A stretch of DNA of 9,729 nucleotides from Leptospirillum sp. (GTDB lineage: Bacteria > Nitrospirota > Leptospirillia > Leptospirillales > Leptospirillaceae): the NCBI GenBank assembly GCA_027346125.1, contig DAIEST010000190.1:1-9729 (forward strand), given 5' to 3'. The first letter of the stretch is position 1, and each line of letters starts with the position of its first letter. Positions 1 to 7,425 of this stretch are shown here, one piece after another. A program made the position numbers and the translations under genes. A model generated the notes under the pieces. That model saw only the letters and a list, made by a program, of their open reading frames with translations, ran no database searches and was not told where the DNA came from.

Positions 1-84
1 TCTGCTCCAATCACGCAATAATGGATACCCGTCCGGTTTTTCCGATCTTCGTATCGATGATGAAGACCCTTTCCAAAGGTGCCC

Positions 85-1044
85 ATGCGTCCGTCAATCG
101 TTCGTTTGCAACTCCATATCCTGCCAATATTGCTGATGCTGCTGACCCTGACCGGGTGTTCCACCCCGCAGATCATCCTGCACGATACGGTCAAGCCTCC
201 CCTCCACCTCAAGAACATCCGGCAGATCGGCGTTCTGGTGTGGCCCCTCGATAGCCCGGAAAACAGGCTCTTCCAGCAGACAATGATCCGGAACCTTGAA
301 ACGATTGGAGGGATCAAGGCGGTTCCCATCTCCTTTCCCCCCAATTTCGTCAATACGCCGCTCTCCGTCGAAAACCTGGCCCACCTGAGCCAGTCCAACG
401 TCCTGATTCTTCTGCACATCCTCTCCCATACCGTCACCGATATGGCCATCTCCAATACCGGAACCTGTCCCCATCCACCCTGCAGCGTACTGTCCGTTCC
501 CATGACGATCCGGAAAAACCGGATGACTTTCCATATCGCGGTCGTCCACGTCTTTCCCTACAAGATCTACATCGACAAAACCATTACCGCCACCAATCAG
601 ACGCGAAAAGTCCCTCTTTCTCTCTTCAATCGCCACTTTGAACCCCTGAAGACCCTGAACCTCAAGCTTTACGGCCAGATTTCCCAACATATTGCCTACC
701 TGTTCTACCCTGTCAAGATCACCCTCAAAAGACCGTTCTACCCCTATGACCACCTTTCCCGAAAGGCCTTCGAAAGCTTGCAGCACAACAAGACACGACT
801 GGCCCTTTTCTTTCTGAACTCGGATTTCTCGCTGTACCTCAAGAACAAGGAAGCGATTCCCTACAAACTCTACTTCAACCTTGGAGTGGTCTACGAATCT
901 CTCGGAGTCTACTCCCTGTCGGACTATTACTACCGGAAAGGGCTGTCCCTCAAAAACAAGAAGATCTTCGTCCGGCTCGAACACCAGGTCCGTTCGTTTC
1001 TGGTCTACTTCATTGGAATCAATTTCTTCGAGGAAGGAACCTGA
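85..1044 (+). CDS. Predicted outer-membrane lipoprotein with C-terminal TPR-like segment
   Basis: A 319-residue protein from ATG 85. I chose this start over the in-frame GTG at 79 because AAAGG at 75-79 sits 5 bases before it, and an in-frame TGA at 61-63 excludes longer forms. The N-terminus is a lipoprotein signal: positive residues, a leucine-rich core (about 9-21) and the lipobox Leu-Thr-Gly-Cys with Cys25 as the lipidated residue. Ser follows Cys, which by the usual sorting rule points to the outer membrane. Residues about 45-115 look like an alpha/beta domain (IGVLVWPLD, then NVLILLHIL), loosely recalling CsgG/LpoB-type lipoprotein domains, but I cannot assign a family. A CPHPPC motif (Cys128, Cys133) could form a disulfide or bind metal. 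Residues about 258-291 (YKLYFNLGVVYESLGVYSL onward) resemble one TPR repeat. It ends 4 or 16 bases before the next gene, depending on that gene's start, so the two are probably co-transcribed. Function unknown; that it is a real lipoprotein is well supported. Confidence 0.85.
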   Translation: MRPSIVRLQLHILPILLMLLTLTGCSTPQIILHDTVKPPLHLKNIRQIGVLVWPLDSPENRLFQQTMIRNLETIGGIKAVPISFPPNFVNTPLSVENLAHLSQSNVLILLHILSHTVTDMAISNTGTCPHPPCSVLSVPMTIRKNRMTFHIAVVHVFPYKIYIDKTITATNQTRKVPLSLFNRHFEPLKTLNLKLYGQISQHIAYLFYPVKITLKRPFYPYDHLSRKAFESLQHNKTRLALFFLNSDFSLYLKNKEAIPYKLYFNLGVVYESLGVYSLSDYYYRKGLSLKNKKIFVRLEHQVRSFLVYFIGINFFEEGT

Positions 1045-1060
1045 CAAGTTGACAGTCAAT

Positions 1061-1921
1061 ATGGAACTTGAAGATCAGTACAACGACGTTCTCAAAAAAT
1101 TCCGGTACGGACGGAAAACAGGTCTCCGGGCTCTTTCCGGAAAAACCGGCATCCCCATGGACCGGTTGAGAGGAATGGAATCCGGCACGGAGATCCCCTC
1201 CGTCCAGGAGTGGATGGACCTGGGAACTGCGATGGGGTTCAGGGGAAACGTCATGGAACGTCTCCACTTCTCTCCGGAGAACACTCCCCATCCAACCCTT
1301 CCCGCCTCCGTCCTCCCTGTCTGCGAATCCTACTTCGGATATGCGGTCTGGACCTATCTCGTCTTGCATGCGGACGATCCCGGAAGGGCTCTCCTGATCG
1401 ACACAGGGGGACTGGGAGAGAGGATCTGCGGAACGATCGAGCGGATGGGACTGAAACTTGACGCCGTTTTGCTGACCCACGGTCATTCGGATCATGCCGG
1501 CGACCTTTCCCGACTGGGAAAAAACCTCCCGAACAGAGTCTTTCTTCATCAGGCCGACTTCTCCCTGCTTGGCTCGCCACTTCCGGCCGGCATCCATTTC
1601 GATCCGCCGGAAAAGGCCAGAGACCGGCTTGCTCCCTTGGGGTGGGACATCAACGTCCAGAATGCTTCGGGACATACCAGCGGATCCGTCGCTTACCTGA
1701 TCAATGGGGTTCTGTTCGTGGGAGACGCAATCTTTTCGGGATCCTCCGGGAAAGCGGAGCATCCCGATGCCTTCCCCGACTCCATCCTGTCCGTCCAGAG
1801 GCTGTTGAACCAGAACGATCCGTCCACATTCATCGTCTCCGGACACGGGCCGTTCACGACGGTGGGGATGGAACGGAAGTGGAACCCTTTTTTCGATGCC
1901 ACCCCGATCATGCCGGAATAG
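1061..1921 (+). CDS. XRE-type HTH fused to glyoxalase II/YcbL-like metallo-beta-lactamase-fold hydrolase
   Basis: A 286-residue protein from ATG 1061. Residues about 12-60 read as an XRE/lambda-repressor helix-turn-helix (LRALSGKTGIPMDRLRGMES, then P-S-V-Q-E and an amphipathic helix ending AMGF). Residues about 84-275 are a metallo-beta-lactamase fold with all expected metal ligands: H140, H142, D144 and H145 in THGHSDHAGD, H205 in SGHTSG, D222 in VGDAIF and H262 in SGHGPFTT. The ending GHGPFTTVGMERKWNPFF is the signature style of YcbL/glyoxalase-II relatives, which hydrolyse thioesters such as S-lactoylglutathione; the real substrate here is unknown. No signal peptide, so cytoplasmic. The ATG has no clear Shine-Dalgarno; an in-frame TTG at 1049 (adding Leu-Thr-Val-Asn) is about 10 bases after AGGAAGGA (1031-1038) and is a real alternative start. 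It follows the lipoprotein gene closely, and a strong terminator follows it. The HTH suggests DNA binding, possibly autoregulation, which is inference. Confidence 0.9.
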   Translation: MELEDQYNDVLKKFRYGRKTGLRALSGKTGIPMDRLRGMESGTEIPSVQEWMDLGTAMGFRGNVMERLHFSPENTPHPTLPASVLPVCESYFGYAVWTYLVLHADDPGRALLIDTGGLGERICGTIERMGLKLDAVLLTHGHSDHAGDLSRLGKNLPNRVFLHQADFSLLGSPLPAGIHFDPPEKARDRLAPLGWDINVQNASGHTSGSVAYLINGVLFVGDAIFSGSSGKAEHPDAFPDSILSVQRLLNQNDPSTFIVSGHGPFTTVGMERKWNPFFDATPIMPE

Positions 1922-1928
1922 ACAAACA

Positions 1929-1966
1929 AAAAAGGCCCGGAACCAATCGCGGCTCCGGGCCTTTTT
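1929..1966. terminator. Bidirectional intrinsic terminator between convergent units
   Basis: A perfect 13-bp inverted repeat: AAAAAGGCCCGGA (1929-1941) and TCCGGGCCTTTTT (1954-1966) around a 12-base loop. Read on the plus strand the GC stem ends in TTTTTCTTC; read on the minus strand it ends in TTTTTTGTTTG. It can therefore stop both the HTH-MBL transcript (stop codon ending at 1921) and the atp operon transcript (atpC stop at 2001-2003). Two small inverted repeats lie between it and atpC (ATCGGA-A-TCCGAT at 1971-1983 and GGCAG-ATA-CTGCC at 1989-2001) and may add 3' end structure to the atp mRNA. Confidence 0.93.
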
Positions 1967-2000
1967 CTTCATCGGAATCCGATGATCCGGCAGATACTGC

Positions 2001-2435
2001 CTACTCCTCCCGGATGGGGCCGGGGTGTCTCATCGAACGCCGCCTGGCCAGAATACCCAGACGGACCCCTTCGCGCTTCAAAACCTGCTCGTACTGCAGC
2101 CTGGACTGGGATGAAACAGGCTGCTTCAAGGCTTCAATGGCATTCTGTCTCGCCTCTTCCGCCCTTCTCCCGTCAATCTCGTCCGCCCGTTCGATCGTAT
2201 CGGCCAGAACCGTTACCCGATCCTGGAGCACTTCGACGACCCCGCCCGCGACAAAGTAGGAGTAAAGGGATTCCTCTTTCCGGACCAGGAACTCGCCGAC
2301 ATCAAGAAGCGTCAGAAAAGGGGCGTGTCCTTTCAGGACACCGAACTCGCCTTCGACTCCTTTTGCCTGGATATAATCCACCTCTTCCGTCAGAAGATGG
2401 CGCTCCTGGGTCACCAGGGACAGGATGAAGCCCAT
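2001..2435 (-). CDS. atpC: F1Fo ATP synthase epsilon subunit
   Basis: A 144-residue F1 epsilon subunit, the central-stalk protein that joins gamma to the c-ring and can restrain ATP hydrolysis. The N-terminal beta-sandwich is clear: GVEGEFGVLKGHAPFLTLL (residues 26-44) and FVAGGVVEVLQDRVTVLAD (61-79) are family hallmarks. The C-terminal helical part (about 84-130) is charged and Gln/Arg-rich, as in regulatory epsilon subunits. The last residues (Arg- and Pro-rich tail from about 131) extend slightly beyond many homologues. ATG 2435 lies 2 bases after the atpD stop, with AAGGG 6 bases upstream, inside the end of atpD. It is the last gene of the operon; the shared terminator follows 34 bases after its stop. 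Confidence 0.97.
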   Translation of the reverse strand: MGFILSLVTQERHLLTEEVDYIQAKGVEGEFGVLKGHAPFLTLLDVGEFLVRKEESLYSYFVAGGVVEVLQDRVTVLADTIERADEIDGRRAEEARQNAIEALKQPVSSQSRLQYEQVLKREGVRLGILARRRSMRHPGPIREE

Positions 2436-2437
2436 TG

Positions 2438-3829
2438 TTAGCCCTTCTCTTTCAGTTTCGCCGCTTTTTCGAGGGCTTCCTCGATCGTGCCGACCATATA
2501 GAAAGCCTGTTCCGGAAGTTCATCGTGCTTTCCTTCCACGATTTCCTTGAACGCGCGGACAGTATCTTCCCTGGAGACATACTTTCCGGGGCTCCCGGTA
2601 AAGACTTCGGCAACAAAGAACGGCTGGGAGAGGAAGCGCTGGATTCTTCGGGCACGGGCCACAACCCGCTTGTCGTCGTCGGAGAGTTCATCCATCCCGA
2701 GGATCGCGATAATGTCCTGGAGATCCTTGTATTTCTGGAGCGTCTTCTGGACAGCGCGGGCAACGTTATAGTGTTCTTCCCCCACAATCATCGGGTCGAG
2801 GATCCGGGAGGTGGAGTCAAGCGGATCCACCGCGGGATAAATCCCGAGTTCGGCAATCTGCCGGGAAAGCACGACGGTCGCATCGAGGTGGGAGAAGGTT
2901 GTCGCCGGGGCCGGATCCGTAAGGTCGTCGGCCGGAACATAAACCGCCTGGACCGAAGTGATCGAGCCTTTCTTGGTTGACGTGATCCGCTCCTGAAGAC
3001 CGCCCATTTCCACCGCCAGCGTCGGCTGGTAGCCCACGGCAGACGGCATACGGCCCAGAAGCGCGGAGACTTCCGCTCCTGCGAGCGTGAACCGGAAGAT
3101 ATTGTCCACGAAGAAAAGAACGTCGCGGCTTTCCTCGTCCCGGAAATATTCGGCCTGGGTCAATCCGGTCAGGGCCACGCGAAGGCGCACGCCGGGAGGC
3201 TCGTTCATCTGTCCGTACACGAGACTGGTCTTGTCGATGACCTTGGATTCTTTCATTTCGTTCCAGAGGTCATTTCCTTCCCTCGTCCGCTCTCCGACCC
3301 CGGCAAACACCGAAAATCCGCCATGCTCCATGGCAATGTTCCGGATCAGCTCCATGATGATCACGGTCTTTCCGACGCCGGCGCCTCCGAACAGGCCGGT
3401 TTTCCCGCCTTTCGCAAACGGGGCGATCAGGTCCACGACCTTGATCCCGGTCTCGAACACTTCGGTCGCCGAGGCGAGATCCTCGAATACGGGAGGTTCC
3501 CGATGGATCGAGCGCCGTGCTTCCGTTTCGATGGGACCGGCTTCATCAACCGGATTGCCCAGAACGTCCATCATCCGTCCGAGAACACCCTGACCCACCG
3601 GCACCTGGATGGGTTTGCCGGTGTTGCTGACGGTCATTCCCCTCACCAGCCCGTCCGTGGTCGACATGGCGATCGTACGCACCACGCCGTCCCCGATCTG
3701 CTGCTGCGTCTCAAGAATCAGCCCCGGACCTTCCACCAGAAGTGCGGAATAAATATCCGGAACATTCCCTTCGGGGAACCGGACGTCGACGACCGGCCCG
3801 ATGACCTGGATGATCTCACCTGTTTCCAT
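2438..3829 (-). CDS. atpD: F1Fo ATP synthase beta subunit (catalytic)
   Basis: Catalytic beta subunit of F1, where ADP and phosphate are joined. I place the start at ATG 3829 (463 residues, normal length): AAAGGAG (plus 3840-3846) lies 10 bases upstream, and the protein then begins METGEIIQVIGPVVDVRF, the usual family N-terminus. An in-frame ATG at 3865 would add 12 residues without homologous look. In the 463-residue numbering: Walker A GGAGVGKT at 148-155, catalytic-base Glu180 in VGERTREGND, Walker B DVLFFVDNIFRF with Asp242, and the PADDLTDPAPATTF region at about 299-312. The DELSEED loop that touches gamma reads DELSDDD (380-386), conserving the acidic character. It sits between atpG (39-base gap) and atpC (2-base gap). 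Fully intact. Confidence 0.98.
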   Translation of the reverse strand: METGEIIQVIGPVVDVRFPEGNVPDIYSALLVEGPGLILETQQQIGDGVVRTIAMSTTDGLVRGMTVSNTGKPIQVPVGQGVLGRMMDVLGNPVDEAGPIETEARRSIHREPPVFEDLASATEVFETGIKVVDLIAPFAKGGKTGLFGGAGVGKTVIIMELIRNIAMEHGGFSVFAGVGERTREGNDLWNEMKESKVIDKTSLVYGQMNEPPGVRLRVALTGLTQAEYFRDEESRDVLFFVDNIFRFTLAGAEVSALLGRMPSAVGYQPTLAVEMGGLQERITSTKKGSITSVQAVYVPADDLTDPAPATTFSHLDATVVLSRQIAELGIYPAVDPLDSTSRILDPMIVGEEHYNVARAVQKTLQKYKDLQDIIAILGMDELSDDDKRVVARARRIQRFLSQPFFVAEVFTGSPGKYVSREDTVRAFKEIVEGKHDELPEQAFYMVGTIEEALEKAAKLKEKG

Positions 3830-3868
3830 ACCCTTAAAGCTCCTTTGGTTGGCGTCCTGCTCCATCGA

Positions 3869-4750
3869 TCAGCCTTGGCTGATGGCCTCGGCTCCGGAGG
3901 AAATCTCCGATATTTCTTTTGTGATGTTTGCCTGCCTGAGCTTGTTGTAAGTCAGCGTCAGACCATAAATCACTTCCTTTGCGTTTGCAGTGGCATTCTT
4001 CATCGCCACCATCCTCGCACTATATTCACTGGCGAAATTCTCAAGAACACGCTGAAAGATCACCGTCTCGAAATAGCGGGGAATCAGCACATCCAGAATA
4101 TCCCGACGATCCGGCTCGTACAGATACTCGCCGGAATGGCCGTTCGGAGGATTCCCGGACCCGGTCAACACCTCGGGGTCGATCGGCAGGAGTTTTTCAT
4201 GCCTGGGCTTCTGGGACATGATGGACTCGAACTGCGTATAAAAAATCCAGGCTTCCTGCCAGTTCTTCTTCTCCGAGAACTCTTCGATCACAAGCTGGGT
4301 TGCCGGAAGGATCTCTTCGATCGTTCCCCGGTCCTTGACCCCCTGGATCACCCCGGTCAGGTTGAACCCCGAACGCCGGATAAAATCCCGGCCCTTGCGA
4401 CCGATCGTGACAAACTCGAACCGGACCCCCGGGCGCTCCTTCATGAACCGGACAAGCGACCTGAACAGATTGGCGTTGATCGCACCGCAAAGACCGCGAT
4501 CGGTCGACACCAGCAGGACCCCGATCGTCTGGACCGGACGCGTTTCGAAGAAGGGGCTCGACCAGGCTTTTTCCCTGGAGGCAATCCGATGCATGAGTTC
4601 GTAGATCTTTTCCGCATACGGACGCGTATCCAGCACTCTCTGCTGGGCCTTGCGCATCTTTGCCGAAGCAACCATTTCCATGGCCTTCGTGATCTGTCGG
4701 GTATTCTTGACTGATCTGATCCGGGACCGGATCGAACGGAGGGATGGCAT
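3869..4750 (-). CDS. atpG: F1Fo ATP synthase gamma subunit
   Basis: A 293-residue gamma subunit, the rotor shaft inside the alpha3-beta3 head. The N-terminal helix RIRSVKNTRQITKAMEMVAS (residues about 10-29) and the C-terminal helix (about 238-287, including ARMVAMKNATANAKEVI and TLTYNKLRQANITKEISEI) are the paired coiled-coil signatures of the family. STDRGLCGAINANL at 82-95 marks the central Rossmann-like domain. Length is normal. ATG 4750 is 3 bases after the atpA stop, and its Shine-Dalgarno AAGGAG, 6 bases upstream, overlaps that stop, which suggests translational coupling to atpA. A 7-bp inverted repeat overlaps its last codons (3868-3883). Confidence 0.97.
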   Translation of the reverse strand: MPSLRSIRSRIRSVKNTRQITKAMEMVASAKMRKAQQRVLDTRPYAEKIYELMHRIASREKAWSSPFFETRPVQTIGVLLVSTDRGLCGAINANLFRSLVRFMKERPGVRFEFVTIGRKGRDFIRRSGFNLTGVIQGVKDRGTIEEILPATQLVIEEFSEKKNWQEAWIFYTQFESIMSQKPRHEKLLPIDPEVLTGSGNPPNGHSGEYLYEPDRRDILDVLIPRYFETVIFQRVLENFASEYSARMVAMKNATANAKEVIYGLTLTYNKLRQANITKEISEISSGAEAISQG

Positions 4751-4753
4751 TCC

Positions 4754-6256
4754 CTACTCCTTGAACATGTTTGAAAAATTTCCGAGGAGAGCCTTCAACT
4801 TTTCGAGGGTCTTGTCGGACAGGGTCTTTTCTTCCCGGATCGCTTTCAGGATCTCCTCGCCGTTCGCGTCAAGATAAAGGTAAAGCTCCTTCTCGTACCG
4901 GGCCAGAAGATCGGGCTTGATCCCATCGAGGAAACCGTTGGTGGCAGCAAAGATGATCACGATCTGCTTTTCGACCGGAATGGGCGAATAGTGCCTCTGC
5001 TTCAGGATCTCCGTCAGACGGACACCTCTTTCGATCTGGTCCCGGGTGGTCTTGTCGAGATCGGACGCGAACTGGGCAAAAGCGGCGAGTTCACGGAACT
5101 GGGCCATTTCGAGACGCAGTTTCCCGGCCACCTGCCTCATGGCCTTGATCTGGGCAGAGCCACCCACACGCGACACCGAGATCCCGGGATTGATCGCCGG
5201 ACGGATACCCGAATAGAAGAGGTCCGTCTCGAGATAGATCTGGCCATCCGTAATGGAAATCACGTTCGTGGGAACAAAAGCGGAAACGTCGCCGGCCTGG
5301 GTCTCGATGATCGGAAGGGCGGTCAGGGAGCCCCCTCCATGCTCCTCGTTCAGCCTTGCCGCACGCTCGAGCAACCGGCTGTGGAGATAGAAGACGTCTC
5401 CGGGATACGCTTCCCGGCCCGGAGGCCGTCGGAGAAGAAGGGAAAGCTGACGGTATGCCCAGGCATGCTTTGTCAGGTCGTCGTAGACGATCAGCGCATC
5501 CTGGTTCCGGTCCCGGAAATACTCTCCCATGGCACAAGCCGCATAAGGCGCGAGGTATTGGAGAGCCGCCTGCTCCGAAGCCGAAGCGGACAGCACGATC
5601 GTATACTCCATCGCTCCGTTCTGTTCGAGCGTATTCACCGCATTGACGACGCTCGAAGCCTTCTGGCCGATCGCGACGTAGACACAGATGACCCCTTGCC
5701 CTTTCTGGTTGATGATCGTGTCCAGGGCAATCGTGGTCTTCCCGGTCTGGCGGTCGCCGATGATCAGTTCCCGCTGTCCCCGACCCACCGGAATCATGGC
5801 ATCGATCGCCTTGACACCCGTCTGCAGAGGAACGCCGACAGCTTTTCTGGAGGCAACCCCGGGAGCGATCTTCTCCACTTCGGAACTCATCTTCGCCGCA
5901 ATCGGACCTTTTCCGTCGATCGGCTGACCCAGCGCATTCACGACACGGCCGACCAGCTCGGGACCGACCGGAACTTCCATCACCCGTCCGGTCGTGCGGA
6001 CTTCGTCTCCGGCCCGGACTTCCTCCGTCGCTTCGAGAAGTGCGGCACCGACCTCGTTTTCCTCGAGATTCAGGACGAGCGCCTTTCCTCCGCGGACAAG
6101 TTCGAGCAGTTCCCCGGCCTTGGCCTTTTCCAGTCCCGCGATGCGAATAATCCCATCCCCGACTTCAAGAATGGTTCCCCGGTCTTCCGAGACGACGCCG
6201 GATTTGAACGCGCTCAGGTTTTTCAGAATATCGTTGGTGATGTCTGTGCTCTTCAA
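4754..6256 (-). CDS. atpA: F1Fo ATP synthase alpha subunit, TTG start
   Basis: A 500-residue alpha subunit, the non-catalytic nucleotide-binding partner of beta. Walker A GDRQTGKT is at 167-174, ALIVYDDLTKHAWAYRQ marks the Walker B region (about 254-270), and SRVGGSAQ carries the arginine finger Arg363 that reaches into the beta active site. The N-terminus (MKSTDITNDILKNLSAF) aligns in style with normal alpha starts, and the codon used is TTG at 6256. No other start is possible nearby: the frame is closed 11 codons upstream by a TAA (the atpH stop, in the same frame), with no ATG or GTG in between, and the next Met is residue 93. AGGGGG (plus 6268-6273) lies 11 bases before the TTG. An out-of-frame ATG at 6267 opens a four-codon ORF whose TGA overlaps the TTG. 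The gap to atpH is 30 bases. Confidence 0.97.
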   Translation of the reverse strand: MKSTDITNDILKNLSAFKSGVVSEDRGTILEVGDGIIRIAGLEKAKAGELLELVRGGKALVLNLEENEVGAALLEATEEVRAGDEVRTTGRVMEVPVGPELVGRVVNALGQPIDGKGPIAAKMSSEVEKIAPGVASRKAVGVPLQTGVKAIDAMIPVGRGQRELIIGDRQTGKTTIALDTIINQKGQGVICVYVAIGQKASSVVNAVNTLEQNGAMEYTIVLSASASEQAALQYLAPYAACAMGEYFRDRNQDALIVYDDLTKHAWAYRQLSLLLRRPPGREAYPGDVFYLHSRLLERAARLNEEHGGGSLTALPIIETQAGDVSAFVPTNVISITDGQIYLETDLFYSGIRPAINPGISVSRVGGSAQIKAMRQVAGKLRLEMAQFRELAAFAQFASDLDKTTRDQIERGVRLTEILKQRHYSPIPVEKQIVIIFAATNGFLDGIKPDLLARYEKELYLYLDANGEEILKAIREEKTLSDKTLEKLKALLGNFSNMFKE

Positions 6257-6286
6257 GGCTGTCTCATCCCCCTGTCGATTCGGGTC

Positions 6287-6856
6287 TTATGCCCAATCCA
6301 GCAGTTCCTGCTTCAACTGATTCAAACGGCCCTTCAGACTGCCGTCCCACACATGCGTTCCAGACTGGATGACAAGCCCGGCAATCAATGCCGGTTCCGT
6401 CTTCCAGTCAGCCTTGACACGCCGATTTCCCATTGACCCCGAAAGGGTTTGTACGACTTTCTGCCGTTCCTGTTCCGAAAGGCTTTCCGCCGAAACGATC
6501 GTGACGTCCACCTGGCCGGTACGGGCGTAAAAACTCTTGCGGACACCTTCGCGGATGACGGGAATGGCATTCCACAGATCTTCCAGGACGATCCCCCCGA
6601 CAAGAGTATCGAATCCTTCCGGAACGGAACCCCCCAGTGCCGACTCCACCACACTGCGGAAAACATCCAGTTTCCGCGTCATGGAAACGGTCAGGTCGAG
6701 CGACAGGGTTCTCGCCGTCCGGTTGAACCGGAAACCCTCCAGAACCTCCGTGGCGCGATCCCAGAGAGAAAAGGCCGCATCATCCGTCCCGATTCTGCCC
6801 AAGACATACTGGACAATTCTTTTTGCCCGACTTTGTGCTTTTTTCCCGATTTTCAT
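6287..6856 (-). CDS. atpH: F1Fo ATP synthase delta subunit (OSCP-type)
   Basis: A 189-residue delta subunit, which caps the F1 head and ties it to the b-subunit stalk. The recognisable part is the C-terminus: TEPALIAGLVIQSGTHVWDG followed by SLKGRL (residues 153-178), matching the conserved end of delta/OSCP proteins. The N-terminal six-helix domain is divergent; the usual YAxALFELA-like opening is replaced by QSRAKRIVQYVLGRI. Length is typical. ATG 6856 overlaps the atpF stop in an ATGA arrangement (4 bases), a standard sign of coupled translation. Position between atpF and atpA matches the usual F-type order, which supports the call despite the weak N-terminus. Confidence 0.95.
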   Translation of the reverse strand: MKIGKKAQSRAKRIVQYVLGRIGTDDAAFSLWDRATEVLEGFRFNRTARTLSLDLTVSMTRKLDVFRSVVESALGGSVPEGFDTLVGGIVLEDLWNAIPVIREGVRKSFYARTGQVDVTIVSAESLSEQERQKVVQTLSGSMGNRRVKADWKTEPALIAGLVIQSGTHVWDGSLKGRLNQLKQELLDWA

Positions 6857-7380
6857 CCTGCCTTCTTTGGTTCTCCCTTGCCCGCACCGGACTCGACCGC
6901 CCGAATGGCACGGTTAATAAAAACCATCTTCTGGGTCTCGGAAAGACTTTCTTCCAGAACAGTCTCGATTCCGCGAACGACAAGAGAGACCGTCTCCTTC
7001 TTCAGCTCATTGCGGATACGATCCGATTCGGCCTTGATCTGCGCTTCCGCTTTCCGCAGCCGGGCGTCAACTTCCAGAAGGGTTTCTTTCTGCTTCTCTT
7101 CGCGCAGGACGCGAGCCATCTCTTCAGCCTGATGAAGAATCTCATCCGCCTGGGAGCGGGCCCGGCTCAACAACTGCTTCTGCTCTTCCAGAAGCTTTGC
7201 GGCTTCTTCCCGGTTTTTCTTTGCCGACTCAAGATCGGAGACGACACGGTTTCGCCTTTCCTCGAGCACCTTTGTCAGGGAAGGCAAAAGAACCTTCCAG
7301 ACAATCAGCAGCATCAGGAAAAAGGAGAGTACCGTCCAGATTCCAAGAGAGGAAAAGAACCGGGTATCAAACTGTGGCAT
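6853..7380 (-). CDS. atpF: F1Fo ATP synthase b subunit
   Basis: A 175-residue b subunit, the peripheral stalk that anchors delta/alpha to the membrane. One N-terminal membrane segment (about 14-32, IWTVLSFFLMLLIVWKVLL) is followed by a long, almost uninterrupted charged helix (about 36-150) rich in Glu, Lys, Arg, Ala and Leu, the expected dimeric coiled coil. The C-terminus (LVVRGIETVLEESLSETQ) resembles the delta-binding end. Only one b-type gene is present, so a b homodimer is expected rather than a b/b' pair. ATG 7380 has AAGGGA 5 bases upstream; that site lies in the loop of a possible 5-bp hairpin (7381-7406). It overlaps atpH by 4 bases and follows atpE by 45 bases. Confidence 0.96.
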   Translation of the reverse strand: MPQFDTRFFSSLGIWTVLSFFLMLLIVWKVLLPSLTKVLEERRNRVVSDLESAKKNREEAAKLLEEQKQLLSRARSQADEILHQAEEMARVLREEKQKETLLEVDARLRKAEAQIKAESDRIRNELKKETVSLVVRGIETVLEESLSETQKMVFINRAIRAVESGAGKGEPKKAG

Positions 7381-7425
7381 CGTGGTCCCTTTCTTTGTCT
7401 TCCACGGTCTGTTTCCCGATCATCC

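Noticed and set aside
1..86. Possible ends of other genes at the left edge: a minus-strand frame open from ATG 86 to the edge, a plus-strand frame ending in TAA at 19-21, and an AATAAT (17-22) like a -10 box.
   Set aside because: The fragments are too short to recognise, and any -35 box for the AATAAT would lie outside the window.
94..1059. 321-codon minus-strand frame opposite the lipoprotein gene.
   Set aside because: A shadow of the plus gene, which has a signal peptide, lipobox, ribosome site and plausible protein; the antisense product is Gly/Asp/Val-rich without motifs.
3323..4714. 463-codon plus-strand frame opposite atpD and atpG.
   Set aside because: Antisense shadow of two certain genes; His/Arg/Pro-rich, with no ribosome site or recognisable domain.
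4991..6436. 481-codon plus-strand frame opposite atpA and the end of atpH.
   Set aside because: Antisense shadow created by codon bias in atpA; the product shows no family features.
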